A stretch of 64,000 nucleotides of DNA from Paenibacillus sp. PAMC 26794 (GTDB lineage: Bacteria; Bacillota; Bacilli; Paenibacillales; Paenibacillaceae), in assembly GCF_000316035.1 (NCBI RefSeq), contig NZ_ANHX01000040.1, positions 87,221 through 151,220 of the forward strand, in the 5' to 3' direction. Positions 35,764 through 45,229 of this stretch are shown one piece after another. A program made the translations under genes and the position numbers. The notes under the pieces were generated by a model. The model was not told where the DNA came from and made no database searches. It saw only the letters and a program-made list of their open reading frames with translations. Positions within the stretch are counted from its first letter, which is position 1; every line of letters starts with the position of its first letter.

Positions 35764-36633
35764 CTACATATTCATCATCATAAAAGCAGGTGCCCCGATC
35801 ATGACCACAATCGTAAAAAAGATCAGTACCATCGGAAACACCAGTTTGGAAGAAGCCTGTTCTCCCTTCGCCCGACTGACGGCCTTACGTTTCTCCCACA
35901 ACACATGTGACAGATCCCGCAGCGCCAATACAAAGTCACCTCCCCCACGCCGGAAATTAAGCAGCACCGTTGTTGTAAAAATCGTCACTTCTTGTACACC
36001 GCAGCGGCGACTGAACTGTTCAAATGATTGTTGAAACGAGTAACCATTATTCCAATCTCCCACGGTCTTTCTGAGTTCGTTGTACAGAGGATGATCGCGT
36101 TCCCCCTGGCTTGTTACACAGTGAACGATGGCACGCTGCACGGTCTCCCCAGCGCCCACTAATAGAACAATTCGGTTCAGCAGCTCGGGCAGCTCCATAA
36201 GGATGTCCTGATCTCTCCGCTGGACCTTGGTATTGAGGTCTTTATAGAGTGCAAAAGGTAACGCTGCACCGAGCGCGAGCCCACCTACCATACCTCCGAT
36301 GCCCATATCTCCAACGAGTGATAACAGGCAGCCCACCAGCAGCATGAGCCACGTATAGGTCAACATTTCAGCGCAATACAGCATCGTTTTCTCTCCACTG
36401 TGCTGTATGCCATACATTTTCTGAATGGCATGTTGCATTCGAAACATGAGCACTGGCAATCTGCGTCCAATCTCGAACTTGTCCAATAGAAACAGGAAAG
36501 GGCCATGCATTTTTTTCAGTCGTAATCCTTCCATATCCAGCTTGCGCAGATGCCGGTAGGTCTTCCCCCGGGTTCGATCCAGCACCAGCCATCCCGCTCC
36601 GAGCATCCCTGCGACTATAACGGGAAGCAGCAT
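35764..36633 (-). CDS. tadC: TadC-like type II secretion F-family protein
   Basis: 289 residues with N-terminal and C-terminal hydrophobic segments (LPVIVAGMLGAGWLVL; LVFPMVLIFFTIVVMIGAPAF). The central GspF domain reads LMELPELLNRIVLLVGAGETVQRAI and GVQEVTIFTTTVLLNF. It is a polytopic platform protein with TadB for pilin assembly. The start follows AAGGAGCTGAAACG. Adjacent to flp. Confidence 0.9.
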   Translation of the reverse strand: MLLPVIVAGMLGAGWLVLDRTRGKTYRHLRKLDMEGLRLKKMHGPFLFLLDKFEIGRRLPVLMFRMQHAIQKMYGIQHSGEKTMLYCAEMLTYTWLMLLVGCLLSLVGDMGIGGMVGGLALGAALPFALYKDLNTKVQRRDQDILMELPELLNRIVLLVGAGETVQRAIVHCVTSQGERDHPLYNELRKTVGDWNNGYSFQQSFEQFSRRCGVQEVTIFTTTVLLNFRRGGGDFVLALRDLSHVLWEKRKAVSRAKGEQASSKLVFPMVLIFFTIVVMIGAPAFMMMNM

Positions 36634-36645
36634 CGTTTCAGCTCC

Positions 36646-37407
36646 TTATACTTTGATATCCATTATTCGAGTAACCCACAGATAACAGCAGGCCAGTACT
36701 GCCAATGCACCACTAGAGATGAGATATCCCATCCCGCTATATAGCGGCTCCATAAAGTCCTTGGCGGTCAGATTGAGGAATATCAGAAAAATAAATGGAG
36801 CGGCAAACATCACTTTTGATTCGAACTTTTTCTGCGATACCGCGACCATAATATCCTGCTGAATGTCCAGCTTCTCACCAATCACCGCAGAGGTACGACG
36901 CACAACCTCAACCAGATCCCCGCCAGTTCGTTTGCACGTAATGAACACATCTGCAAAATTCGTAATATCCTCAATCTGAGCCCGATCCGAAAAATCCTGT
37001 AGCGCCTCTTCGATTGGTTGTCCATACTCCATCCGTGTCCGCAATATCGTGAACTCACGAATCAGATCGGTATCCGCTTCCGGGTTCAACATCCGCAGAT
37101 CCTCTACGGATTCCTTGAATCCATTTTCCACCGATTTGCCTGCGGCAAGTGCCGAAGATAATGCATACAACGCTTGCTTAAAATGTAAACTGAGTGTCAT
37201 TCTTTTTCGTTCCAACAGCACTTTAGTCCAATGTTTTGGTACCCATATGCAACCCGCAGCCAGGATCGCTCCAGCCAACCAGTGATGGTAGAACAGAATT
37301 CCAATGCCAAAAAACAGCAGACCACTAATCAGCATACAGACCATTCGTTGTCTCCGGGAAAGCGTATATACGGTGTAATCCGTCAACATCTGTCTGGCTT
37401 CACCCAA
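36646..37407 (-). CDS. tadB: TadB-like type II secretion F-family protein
   Basis: 253 residues. GspF domain: LSLHFKQALYALSSALAAGKSVENGFKE, then FSDRAQIEDITNFADVFITCKRTGGDLVEVVRR. Membrane helices lie near the N-terminus (MVCMLISGLLFFGIGILFY) and at the end. It is shorter than proteobacterial TadB, as usual in Firmicutes. The start is TTG 37407 with AAGGTGA upstream. It lies between cpaF and tadC. Confidence 0.9.
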   Translation of the reverse strand: MGEARQMLTDYTVYTLSRRQRMVCMLISGLLFFGIGILFYHHWLAGAILAAGCIWVPKHWTKVLLERKRMTLSLHFKQALYALSSALAAGKSVENGFKESVEDLRMLNPEADTDLIREFTILRTRMEYGQPIEEALQDFSDRAQIEDITNFADVFITCKRTGGDLVEVVRRTSAVIGEKLDIQQDIMVAVSQKKFESKVMFAAPFIFLIFLNLTAKDFMEPLYSGMGYLISSGALAVLACCYLWVTRIMDIKV

Positions 37408-37429
37408 CAGTAATCACCTTCCAATGACT

Positions 37430-38734
37430 TTAATTCACGTTGTTATATGATGAATCTGTTTCAACACTATATTGTTCTATGTATTCATCCAGCCATTCCC
37501 CGAGCCCAGCCATCTGAATTTTATCCACCTGATTCAACTTTCCAACCTTTACTAATCCACCAATAATTTTGCCTTCACGCTCTTCTTGTTCCTGGAAACG
37601 AAACAGTGGATTCAGCATAACCTCACCGTTCTGCATGCCAATCACTTCACTAATCTCTGTCACCCGCCGTGAGCGGTCTCGTAGCCGGGACAGATGTACA
37701 AAAATATCGATTGCTGAACTAATCTGCTGCCTTACAACCGTAATAGGAAGATCTGCACCGCTAAGTACCATCGTTTCGAGTCTGCTAATCATGTCCGAAA
37801 TGGTATTCGCATGCCCTGTAGACAATGATCCATCGTGGCCAGTGTTCATGGCCTGCAACATATCCAGCGCTTCTGCGCCCCTTACCTCACCAATCACAAT
37901 CCGGTTTGGACGCATCCGTAAGGAAGATTTGATCAGATCCCGAATAGATATCTGTCCCTTGCCTTCGGTGTTAGCATTCCGCGTTTCCAGTGATACCAGA
38001 TTCGGTACCGTAACAATCTGTAGCTCAGCCGAATCCTCAATGGTAATAATCCGCTCATCGGCAGGGATGAACTGTGATAATGCGTTCAGAAAGGTCGTTT
38101 TTCCCGATCCGGTCCCGCCTCCAATGAAAATGTTGTATTTGCTCTGTACCAACTGCTGCAATAATTCTGCCGCTTCTTCATGCAGGGCTCCCTTTTCAAT
38201 CAGATCAGACATCTTCATCGGTTCACTGGGGAATTTACGAATCGTCATCGTGGGACCTTTCAAGGCAATAGGAGGCAACACGATATTGACCCGCGAACCA
38301 TCCTTTAAACGGGCATCTACGATTGGAGAAGACTCATTCACAATCCGGTTTACCCCGGACACAATCATCTGGATAATATCCTCGAGTCGTTCCCTGGACT
38401 CAAATTCAAGGGTGATCTGGCTGACTTCACCTTCCTGCTCCACAAAAATCTCCTTGTGACTATTGATCATAATTTCCGTAATATCGGGATGATCCACAAG
38501 CGGCTGCAAAATATCCAATCCACGAAAGGAGTCAAACAATCGCTGTACCAGCGTATGACGCTCTCCTGAGGTCAGATCATCCAGCTTCGGGTCAGTGAGA
38601 ACTTTGCGTTCTATCCCCTGCCACAGTTCATCATCTCCTGCGGAAGAGGTTAAATCGAGGCCAGCCCTGACTTCCCTGCGCATCATCTGAAACTGTTCTT
38701 CACGATCCAGTATTCTATTGGATGAATCCGTCAT
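37430..38734 (-). CDS. cpaF: CpaF/TadA secretion ATPase
   Basis: 434 residues of the VirB11-like ATPase family. Walker A is FIGGGTGSGKTTFLNAL, the Asp box IITIEDSAELQI, the His box GHDGSLSTGHAN, Walker B NRIVIGEVRGAEALDML. The N-terminal ~130 residues hold the TadA-type domain (DITEIMINSHKEIFVE). It powers Flp pilus extension from the cytoplasmic face. Its ATG overlaps the tadZ stop as ATGA, so start 38734 is used rather than the longer frame to 38812. Confidence 0.95.
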   Translation of the reverse strand: MTDSSNRILDREEQFQMMRREVRAGLDLTSSAGDDELWQGIERKVLTDPKLDDLTSGERHTLVQRLFDSFRGLDILQPLVDHPDITEIMINSHKEIFVEQEGEVSQITLEFESRERLEDIIQMIVSGVNRIVNESSPIVDARLKDGSRVNIVLPPIALKGPTMTIRKFPSEPMKMSDLIEKGALHEEAAELLQQLVQSKYNIFIGGGTGSGKTTFLNALSQFIPADERIITIEDSAELQIVTVPNLVSLETRNANTEGKGQISIRDLIKSSLRMRPNRIVIGEVRGAEALDMLQAMNTGHDGSLSTGHANTISDMISRLETMVLSGADLPITVVRQQISSAIDIFVHLSRLRDRSRRVTEISEVIGMQNGEVMLNPLFRFQEQEEREGKIIGGLVKVGKLNQVDKIQMAGLGEWLDEYIEQYSVETDSSYNNVN

Positions 38735-39948
38735 AGTGCCCACCGATCCTGCTTCTGAATTCGTCCGGTCTGCTTCAATTCTTCTTCGCCATCTTGTACC
38801 AGCATGGCACATAATCTCTTCACTTCACGTTGGAAGATCGGAGAACTAAGCATGACTTCCTCCTGACTGAGTTGCTTCCAAGAAGGGATATAGGGCAACA
38901 CTGCATCCAGATGCAGATCAGGGCGTGGGAGTGCATTGACGACATTGTCCCGATATTTGTTAACCACAAAGCGTGAACGGTCCAGCATACTTTCGTATAG
39001 ATCTGGTTTCGTACGCTCAGCATGCTGTAACCATTGTCCCCATCGATGCATGGCAGATATATCATCCTCGACCAACCAGACAAATGCATCTGCTGCATCC
39101 AGCACCCCTTCACTGCGCCCATCCCAACCGGAATCCCCATCCAGAATCAACACGTCATATTGTCCGCAATCCGTTAAATAACGAAGCAGATTCGACGTAT
39201 CCTCACGAGTCATTTGCAACAGTTCTTTCCGATTCGATAATGGCCAGAACACATCGGATTTCAGCGCTTCATGCCGGACCACATATCCATCTACGCCCTT
39301 CGATTGTAGCTGTAACTGCTTGCCCGATTCTTTCCTGCCCACCTTCAGATCGTATAACAGGCGGGACAATCCCATCTCCGCATCCGGGTGGCGCTGCCCA
39401 CTTCTAGTTAGTCCCTTTTCCAGAAACGGGAGCGTGCTGTCCAGCGTCTCCAGATTCAGATAGAGAACAGCATAACCTGCAAGTCCCAATTGCTTCGCCA
39501 TATGCAGGGCTACTGCCGTTTTGCCACTTCCACCAGAAGCGGATACTACACCGATGGAGAGAGTCTCTTGCCCCGGATGGTGAACCTTCTTACGACGTGG
39601 CTGCCGGCAAGCATGCATCACAGCATCCAGCAAAGCAGGCAAGGGTTGATATTTCATCAGCCGCTTGGCCTCATCCACCTCTTCCATCCCTTCACTAAGC
39701 ATTAGCCAAGGTACACCTGAACCTTCTCCCCCGTTATTCAGCCAGTCATTCAGAAACTCCGGTTCCGCAATAACCAGATCCGGTAATTCTCGACCTTCTT
39801 GCTCATTCATGTGATCCTTGAACGAATCCCCTTGGGAGAATGCCGTGAAACGCACATGGAGACCAGCCGAATTTCCCTGTACATAATCAAGCCAGGCGCT
39901 AATGTAATCTCTATCCTTTGAAACCAGAACAACCTTCAGTACAATCAA
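38731..39948 (-). CDS. tadZ: TadZ/CpaE-like ATPase
   Basis: 405 residues. The N-terminal ~130 residues resemble a receiver-like (atypical response regulator) domain (KVVLVSKDRDYISAWLDYV). Then comes a MinD/ParA-type ATPase with ASGGSGKTAVALHMAKQL as its P-loop and LILDGDSGWDGRSEG as Walker B. The P-loop has Gly-Gly-Ser-Gly rather than the usual KGGVGKT, so the signature lysine is missing. In other species TadZ sets the pilus position. It begins at TTG 39948 behind GGAGGGAAGGAAAAA and is the first gene of the Tad operon. Confidence 0.87.
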   Translation of the reverse strand: MIVLKVVLVSKDRDYISAWLDYVQGNSAGLHVRFTAFSQGDSFKDHMNEQEGRELPDLVIAEPEFLNDWLNNGGEGSGVPWLMLSEGMEEVDEAKRLMKYQPLPALLDAVMHACRQPRRKKVHHPGQETLSIGVVSASGGSGKTAVALHMAKQLGLAGYAVLYLNLETLDSTLPFLEKGLTRSGQRHPDAEMGLSRLLYDLKVGRKESGKQLQLQSKGVDGYVVRHEALKSDVFWPLSNRKELLQMTREDTSNLLRYLTDCGQYDVLILDGDSGWDGRSEGVLDAADAFVWLVEDDISAMHRWGQWLQHAERTKPDLYESMLDRSRFVVNKYRDNVVNALPRPDLHLDAVLPYIPSWKQLSQEEVMLSSPIFQREVKRLCAMLVQDGEEELKQTGRIQKQDRWAL

Positions 39949-39975
39949 TTTTTCCTTCCCTCCCTGTCAAAAAGC

Positions 39976-40028
39976 ACAAAAAAGCACCGTCCAATAACCG
40001 CATGAATATGCAGTATATGGACGGTGCT
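39976..40028 (-). terminator. Terminator after VOC gene
   Basis: AGCACCGTCC (39983-39992) pairs exactly with GGACGGTGCT (40019-40028); TTTTTT follows on the minus strand. It separates the VOC gene from the tad operon. Confidence 0.85.
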
Positions 40029-40109
40029 TCCGTCACGTGCTATGAATGTATGGATAATATAGCATACAATTTCTGGGGGAGCAAGGGATTTATTCTAACC
40101 CATTTTCCC

Positions 40110-40493
40110 TTAAGAGTTATACGGTGAATCAAACTCAATAATGTTACGATCAGGATCAAGTACAAAAATCTGTGCGAATCCAGCCACACTGTCAGGTCTC
40201 GCTTCATACTCAATTCCCTGTTGCTCCAGCCAGGCTATAGTCCCTGAATAACTGGTGACCCAGATCGCAAAGTGACCGTCTGTAGTATCAATCCCAGCCT
40301 CACGTAATGTGTGACCCTCCGGGTGCTGTAACAGATGAAGCTGCTGGCTACCGATGGCATACCATGTACCTGTGGAGCGGAAAGGCGGACGTTCAATCTC
40401 CTGCATTCCCAGTAACCCCGAATAGAATTTCTTCGCGATTTCCAGATCACGTACAGCCAGACTAACATGGTGGATGTGTGCATATTCAATCAT
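40110..40493 (-). CDS. VOC-family (glyoxalase/bleomycin-resistance) protein
   Basis: 127 residues, a single vicinal-oxygen-chelate domain: HIHHVSLAVRDLEIAKKFYSGLLGM, then QQLHLLQHPEG, HFAIWVTSY and FVLDPDRNIIEFDSPY. Predicted metal ligands are the early His and the late Glu of IIEF. It may be a glyoxalase, dioxygenase or resistance protein; not resolved. GGGGAGATAAAAG precedes the ATG. Confidence 0.88.
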   Translation of the reverse strand: MIEYAHIHHVSLAVRDLEIAKKFYSGLLGMQEIERPPFRSTGTWYAIGSQQLHLLQHPEGHTLREAGIDTTDGHFAIWVTSYSGTIAWLEQQGIEYEARPDSVAGFAQIFVLDPDRNIIEFDSPYNS

Positions 40494-40568
40494 CTTTTAT
40501 CTCCCCTTTTTACTTCAATATGACTATACTATAACACCTTGAACCCTGACCATAATCTCCGCTAAACA

Positions 40569-40637
40569 GAAAAACACCCCTGATTCTAATCCGGTAAACC
40601 TCTCGGCTCACACAGATCTAGTTCAGAGGTGCCTGTT
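40569..40637 (-). terminator. Terminator after lipoprotein gene
   Basis: AACACCCCTGA pairs with TCAGAGGTGCC (40623-40633) with one mismatch across a long loop; the minus strand ends GTGTTTTTCTG. It begins directly at the stop codon. Confidence 0.6.
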
Positions 40638-41501
40638 TTATTTAGCGCTATCCAATGCTTCTTGTGGAATCTTGATCTCTTCCACTTGATCGTGGTTAGA
40701 AAATGTACTGTTCATCTTCATGTCCATCGTCATTTTCTGTCCATTCTGTTCCATCTCCATAACCATGGTTACGTCCGTACTTGCAGGCAGGTAGGTTTCT
40801 TTGTTGATTATGTATTTCATCTTCATGCTGGTGATATTCATCTGATCAAGCATGGCTTGCATCTGGGCATCTGATCCGTTTTGCTCCATCACGGCTTTGG
40901 CCAGTTCCTTCACGTTATCACCGGATACGTCAGCGTTAATCACATAATTGTCGCCTTCTTCGGTCACTTCAGTATCTTCTTCGATCTTTTTGAATTGCTC
41001 CAATTCACCTTCGGGATTCATGCTTGCTTTCATCTGCTCAATCAGTTCCTTGGTTTGAGCTTCAGGAATCGCAACCCATTGATCCCCAACTTGAGAGTAG
41101 ATTTTATCCGAAGTGATATACTGCTTCACGTTCTGAGCTTCCTGTCCCGACATCTCCATTTTCATCTCTTGATAGATCATCATTGGATCTTTGATAATAT
41201 CCATCTTGAGCGATGTTTTAACCTGTTGATCCTGGGACTGTTCACCAGCATCCAGTTTCAGATTCTGATCAATGTTTGCTTCAGTTGTGAAGCTTTTCAT
41301 TTCTTTGGTTGCTGCATTGGTTTTAGTAATCAATTCGTCCAAGGTAGGGATCTTTGTTTCCTGCTCTGCAGGTGTATTACCCTCGTTAGATGTTTCATTG
41401 TTAGTCGCTGGCGGCGTTGCCGTATTTTCTGTGTCGTTACTGCATGCTGCCAAGCTCACTGCTAATAATGCCCCGATAAATAATGTAGTCCACTTCTTCA
41501 A
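40638..41501 (-). CDS. DUF6612-like lipoprotein
   Basis: 287 residues from TTG 41501, with GGGAGGACAAC upstream. The signal peptide ends in the lipobox SLAAC (Cys ~residue 20), then a Thr/Asn/Glu-rich linker, then a LolA/LppX-like beta domain: SFTTEANIDQNLKLDAGEQ, MIYQEMKMEMSGQE, and alternating Met/Glu strands near the end. Proteins of this type may carry lipophilic molecules on the cell surface, but no function is proven. The methionine content is unusually high. Confidence 0.85.
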   Translation of the reverse strand: MKKWTTLFIGALLAVSLAACSNDTENTATPPATNNETSNEGNTPAEQETKIPTLDELITKTNAATKEMKSFTTEANIDQNLKLDAGEQSQDQQVKTSLKMDIIKDPMMIYQEMKMEMSGQEAQNVKQYITSDKIYSQVGDQWVAIPEAQTKELIEQMKASMNPEGELEQFKKIEEDTEVTEEGDNYVINADVSGDNVKELAKAVMEQNGSDAQMQAMLDQMNITSMKMKYIINKETYLPASTDVTMVMEMEQNGQKMTMDMKMNSTFSNHDQVEEIKIPQEALDSAK

Positions 41502-41562
41502 GTTGTTGTCCTCCCAAAATAGATATGATCTGTAGTCATTACCCAATTATTTCCGTTATTAA

Positions 41563-41985
41563 TCATAAAAATCGATCTTTGATCTCCGGTGTAGGCAACA
41601 TGCACGCTTCATCCTTGCCAAACCAGCGATAACGGTTGCGAGCAACCCAGTTATAGACTGCATTACGAATAAATTTCGGCACAATAATGAACACATATAA
41701 CAATGGATAAGGAAACTTTAGACCTTTGGCCAATCGCAGTGCAGCGGTTGAACGTGTATAGTATTTTCCATTTTCAATCAGAACAAAGGTGTCCATACTG
41801 TCTGTCGACAAATTGCCTTTCTTCAGCAATTCCTTGGCTACATCCGATTGAAGCGATGCAAAATGATATTTCCCTTCCTGGTCACGCTTGATAATCCATT
41901 TGGTTAAGCCCTGGCAGAAGTGACAGACGCCATCCACCAGTACGATGGGATGCCCCTGATGCACATCCGTTTGATTTGCTGTCAT
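41563..41985 (-). CDS. DCC-family thiol-disulfide oxidoreductase-like protein
   Basis: 140 residues, a DUF393/DCC protein named for DGVCHFC at residues 18-24; the CxxC is kept. Further family signs are FASLQSD, then STAALRLAKGLKFPYPLLY and NWVARNRYRWFGKDEACMLP. Likely a thioredoxin-fold redox protein (YuxK-like), substrate unknown. AGGAGGCAGCCAAT precedes the ATG. Confidence 0.9.
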   Translation of the reverse strand: MTANQTDVHQGHPIVLVDGVCHFCQGLTKWIIKRDQEGKYHFASLQSDVAKELLKKGNLSTDSMDTFVLIENGKYYTRSTAALRLAKGLKFPYPLLYVFIIVPKFIRNAVYNWVARNRYRWFGKDEACMLPTPEIKDRFL

Positions 41986-42075
41986 ATTGGCTGCCTCCTA
42001 TTGTTGCGGTTAGAGTAACTTACCCAATCTGGGCCTTCTTGTTCACTAATTCTAAATTTATTTCTTCTAGATGTA

Positions 42076-42108
42076 GTTCAAAAAGACTGAAAACTGCTCT
42101 TTTTGAAC
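42076..42108. repeat. Collapsed copy of the palindromic element
   Basis: 33 bp with arms GTTCAAAAAG (42076-42085) and CTTTTTGAAC (42099-42108). On the minus strand it reads GTGCGTGTTCAAAAAG and TTTTCAGT, matching the left end of the 22312-22479 element, then jumps directly to its right end. About 135 bp of the interior is missing. Confidence 0.7.
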
Positions 42109-42130
42109 ACGCACTAATGGGAAATATAAA

Positions 42131-42161
42131 GAAAAAGAGCGCAGGCATTGTGCCCACGCTC
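42131..42161 (-). terminator. Terminator after hypothetical gene
   Basis: GAGCG pairs with CGCTC at 42137-42161, with an inner GGCA/TGCC; the minus strand then reads TTTTTC. Confidence 0.65.
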
Positions 42162-42176
42162 GTATGTGTCCGACAA

Positions 42177-42455
42177 TTACTCCGTAACTGCCTTTTCCAT
42201 CCATTGGTCATCGATCATCTGTTGATGCAGGTCACTTGCCCACTGGTCCATACATTTGCAAATGAAATCTTTGCGACATACTGGACAAGGGGTTTTCTGC
42301 AGACGGCTGATATTGGTCATCTTCCATTCCGGGGAACGGGAGTAGAATACACGGCATTTTGTACCGTCTACCAAATTCATTTTGAATTCGTACAATCCGT
42401 CTTCCTTGTTACCATAAGCTAATTCTAAATCTGCAATACGCGGTCTATAAGACAT
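42177..42455 (-). CDS. Small CxxC protein, function unknown
   Basis: 92 residues from ATG 42455, behind ACAGGTGATATCC. It starts SYRPRIADLELAYG, has YEFKMNLVDGTKCRVFYS, and a Cys pair TPCPVCRKDFICKC (four cysteines in a short stretch), which could bind zinc or sense redox. No family recognised. Confidence 0.7.
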   Translation of the reverse strand: MSYRPRIADLELAYGNKEDGLYEFKMNLVDGTKCRVFYSRSPEWKMTNISRLQKTPCPVCRKDFICKCMDQWASDLHQQMIDDQWMEKAVTE

Positions 42456-42554
42456 GGATATCACCTGTTTAATTCAAATTTGGTTCATGCATTGACACTA
42501 CTCAGTACTAAGTTATATTAAAGAAAATTCAGATCAATGTCAACTCGCGCATGT

Positions 42555-42800
42555 CTACCCGCCAAACAGAATATCCAGAATAGTCCCTACCTGCCCCTGT
42601 TTTTTCCCTTTCAAGACATCCGGATCAAATACTTCAACATACCCGCAGGAAGCACAAGCCACGAACAGGTAGTGGTTATGCTGTATATCGAACATCTTGC
42701 TCAGGCCTGCTCCTGACATGGAAAATTCCTTAATGTTACAATCCGTGCCCCTGCATTTTGTACACACAAATCGCCGCTCGATCATCTCTTCAATACTCAT
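42555..42800 (-). CDS. Small zinc-ribbon protein
   Basis: 81 residues with two Cys pairs, FVCTKCRGTDC and ACASCGYVEVFD, forming a rubredoxin-type zinc ribbon. The middle SGAGLSKMFDIQHNHYLFVAC matches a nucleic-acid-binding zinc-ribbon family common in Firmicutes. GGGGGAACGAAG precedes the ATG; a later in-frame methionine at position 6 is also possible. Function unknown. Confidence 0.8.
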   Translation of the reverse strand: MSIEEMIERRFVCTKCRGTDCNIKEFSMSGAGLSKMFDIQHNHYLFVACASCGYVEVFDPDVLKGKKQGQVGTILDILFGG

Positions 42801-42911
42801 CTTCGTTCCCCCTTTATGGAATGTGTAGCATGAAGTGGGAGTGCAATTATGTAAAATAGTACGCGATCTGGCATCTAATCTCCTGCATCATGTCCTTATA
42901 TGATAATCAAC

Positions 42912-42942
42912 ACAAAACCCTGCCGATTTCCAGCAGGGCTTT
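42912..42942 (-). terminator. Terminator after ohr
   Basis: CCCTGC (42918-42923) pairs with GCAGGG (42933-42938); TTTTG follows on the minus strand. Confidence 0.75.
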
Positions 42943-43010
42943 GTTGTCGAACATCAGGTATCTGGGATACCCTGCTCTATATGTTCCCTTTACTTTCCGG
43001 GAAGCAAATC

Positions 43011-43430
43011 TTAGACTACGTTTAAAACAACATCAATGTTGCCACGTGTTGCTTTGGAATATGGACAGAAATCATGTGCCTTGCGGGCCAGATCTTCTGC
43101 TTGACTGTGATCCACACCAGGCATACTCACGTCCAGACGAACAGACAGCTGGAAACCGTCATCCGCAGGGTCTTTACCAATGGATACGTTACTTGTAACG
43201 ACCACATTCTCCAATTTCACACCTGCTTTACGTGCTACATTGGCAAGGGCACTTTCATAACATGCTCCATATCCAGCGGCAAAAAGCTGCTCAGGGTTAG
43301 TACCCTCACCACCGGAACCTCCAAGCTCTTTTGGCATTTTCAGATCATGTTTAAGCACGCCATCCGAAGAAGTCACCGAACCTGTACGTCCACCTTTAAC
43401 TGTCGCTACTGCTGTATATAAAGCTTCCAT
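43011..43430 (-). CDS. ohr: Organic hydroperoxide resistance protein Ohr
   Basis: 139 residues of the Ohr/OsmC family. Catalytic cysteines are in GYGACYES and HDFCPYS, with the conserved arginine in the N-terminal GGRTGSV region. It reduces organic hydroperoxides using dihydrolipoyl thiols. GGGAGAGATTCTTA precedes the ATG. The ~340-bp upstream gap (43431-43771) contains TTCAATTTAAACTT near 43478, only loosely like an OhrR box; no ohrR gene is adjacent. Confidence 0.95.
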   Translation of the reverse strand: MEALYTAVATVKGGRTGSVTSSDGVLKHDLKMPKELGGSGGEGTNPEQLFAAGYGACYESALANVARKAGVKLENVVVTSNVSIGKDPADDGFQLSVRLDVSMPGVDHSQAEDLARKAHDFCPYSKATRGNIDVVLNVV

Positions 43431-43771
43431 TAAGAATCTCTCCCTTATCCATATAGTTTTAACTGCCTTCCTTTCAATTTAAACTTCTGGCTCATTTTGA
43501 AACGCAATTTTATATCTTTATCAGCTTTTACAACTTTATTATTTTCATGCATTTCAACGCCATGGCTGTATTTTCCTAAGGTTGGGTAATATACGAAGGG
43601 GATCTTCAAATTAGAACCGAAAATTTTGTGTTAATACATAAAAGTTGCACTAGACAAAAATTATTGAAGGAGTACAATGTAACAATAAACATAAAAATTT
43701 AGATATATCATGAGCGGGTTGTCCTGCAACAATATTTCCAAATCAATAATTCAAAGTCAGGTGATTATCGT
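43431..43771. other. Divergent ohr-mntH intergenic region
   Basis: 341 bp, AT-rich, no gene. A stretch at 43571-43586 reads on the minus strand CCAACCTTAGGAAAA, partly like the Bacillus MntR box (CCTTAAGGAAA) but one base short. No terminator or RNA structure was seen. Confidence 0.4.
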
Positions 43772-45124
43772 ATGAGTAAAAAAAATCCGTTCAACGCTCC
43801 TTCAAGAGAATCATTGTCTACTGCGGGCATGGCCCCTTCCCTTGGAGAAGCACACAGTTCCATGAAAGTTCCGCAGAATGCTGCATGGTGGAAGAAATTC
43901 CTCGCCTTTGCAGGCCCAGGATACCTTGTTGCCGTAGGTTACATGGACCCCGGGAACTGGGCAACAGATATCGCAGGCGGCTCGCAGTTCGGGTACACCT
44001 TGTTATCCGTTATCCTGTTATCGAACCTGATGGCCGTTGTCCTTCAGTCGCTGGCTGGCAAGCTCGGCATCGTCACTGGACGTGATCTGGCTCAAGCCTG
44101 TCGTGAACGATTCAGCATGCCTGTTGTTATGATGTTATGGATTCTGTGTGAGCTTGCCATTGCAGCCACCGATCTGGCTGAAGTCATTGGTTCTGCCATC
44201 GCGTTAAAGCTGTTATTTAACATCCCCATGTTATACGGCGTTATTATCACCGCAGTTGATGTACTCCTGATTCTTGTACTGCAAAACAAAGGCTTCCGCG
44301 CTTTGGAAACTCTTGTCATTGTGCTGATGGCAACCATCGCTCTCTGCTTCGGGATTGACCTCTTCCTGGCGAAACCTGATATGGGCGGTGTTCTCCATGG
44401 TTTTGTACCAAATGTTGAGATTCTGCAAAACCCGGCCATGCTCTATATCGCCATTGGTATTATCGGAGCAACCGTGATGCCGCATAATCTGTACCTTCAT
44501 TCTTCTATCGTGCAGACCCGTCAGATCGAACAGACACCACAGGGCAAAAAAGAAGCCATTCGGTACTCGACCATGGATTCTACAATCGCGTTGACACTGG
44601 CCCTGTTCATCAATGCGGCCATCCTGATTGTATCTGCTGCTGTATTCCACAGTGTTGGTATGACGCAGGTTGCCGAGATCGCAGATGCCTATCATCTACT
44701 GACACCTCTATTGGGTACTACGGTTGCAAGTATTCTGTTCGGTGTGGCGCTGTTAGCATCAGGTCAGAATTCTACCCTTACAGGTACACTCGCTGGGCAG
44801 ATCGTTATGGAAGGTTTCCTGAACATTCGAATTCCCGCTTGGCTGCGCAGACTGGTCACACGTCTGATCGCCATCATCCCGGCGGTAATTGTCACAGCCA
44901 TTGCAGGAGAACATGGAACAGAAGAACTGCTCATTTTGAGCCAGGTCGTGCTGTCTCTTCAATTACCTTTTGCTGTAATCCCTCTGGTGATGTTCACGAG
45001 TGATAAAAAAAGCATGGGTGCATTCGCCAACAAATTGTGGCTCAAAATCATCTCATGGGTCATTACAGCTGTTATCGTTATGCTAAATGTATATCTGATC
45101 ATTCAGACGATCCGCTTGTTCTAA
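43772..45124 (+). CDS. mntH: Nramp-type manganese transporter MntH
   Basis: 450 residues with eleven or so helices. The metal-site motifs are in place: [12 protein letters not shown] in helix 1 and [13 protein letters not shown] in helix 6. Helix 10-11 reads [11 protein letters not shown] and the usual MntH C-terminus follows. It imports Mn(II), with Fe(II) possible, driven by protons. AGGTGATTATCGT precedes the ATG. Single gene with its own terminator; the upstream region may bind MntR. Confidence 0.95.
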   Translation: MSKKNPFNAPSRESLSTAGMAPSLGEAHSSMKVPQNAAWWKKFLAFAGPGYLVAVGYMDPGNWATDIAGGSQFGYTLLSVILLSNLMAVVLQSLAGKLGIVTGRDLAQACRERFSMPVVMMLWILCELAIAATDLAEVIGSAIALKLLFNIPMLYGVIITAVDVLLILVLQNKGFRALETLVIVLMATIALCFGIDLFLAKPDMGGVLHGFVPNVEILQNPAMLYIAIGIIGATVMPHNLYLHSSIVQTRQIEQTPQGKKEAIRYSTMDSTIALTLALFINAAILIVSAAVFHSVGMTQVAEIADAYHLLTPLLGTTVASILFGVALLASGQNSTLTGTLAGQIVMEGFLNIRIPAWLRRLVTRLIAIIPAVIVTAIAGEHGTEELLILSQVVLSLQLPFAVIPLVMFTSDKKSMGAFANKLWLKIISWVITAVIVMLNVYLIIQTIRLF

Positions 45125-45150
45125 TCTCATTCTAATCGACTAAATACTAA

Positions 45151-45197
45151 AAAGGCTGATCAACTCCGGTATGCTATACCCAAGTTGATCAGCCTTT
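45151..45197. terminator. Bidirectional terminator between mntH and HAD gene
   Basis: AAAGGCTGATCAACT (45151-45165) pairs exactly with AGTTGATCAGCCTTT (45183-45197), with A/T runs on each side. Confidence 0.9.
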
Positions 45198-45229
45198 ATT
45201 GTTGCAATCCAATAAGCAACCATCTGAAT

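Noticed and set aside
37569..38459. 296-codon open frame opposite cpaF
   Set aside because: Low-complexity Ser/Ile/Arg composition and exact antisense position to a strongly conserved ATPase.
43571..43586. MntR-like box upstream of mntH
   Set aside because: CCTTAGGAAA is one base short of the CCTTAAGGAAA core and ~190 bp from the start; kept only as a note.
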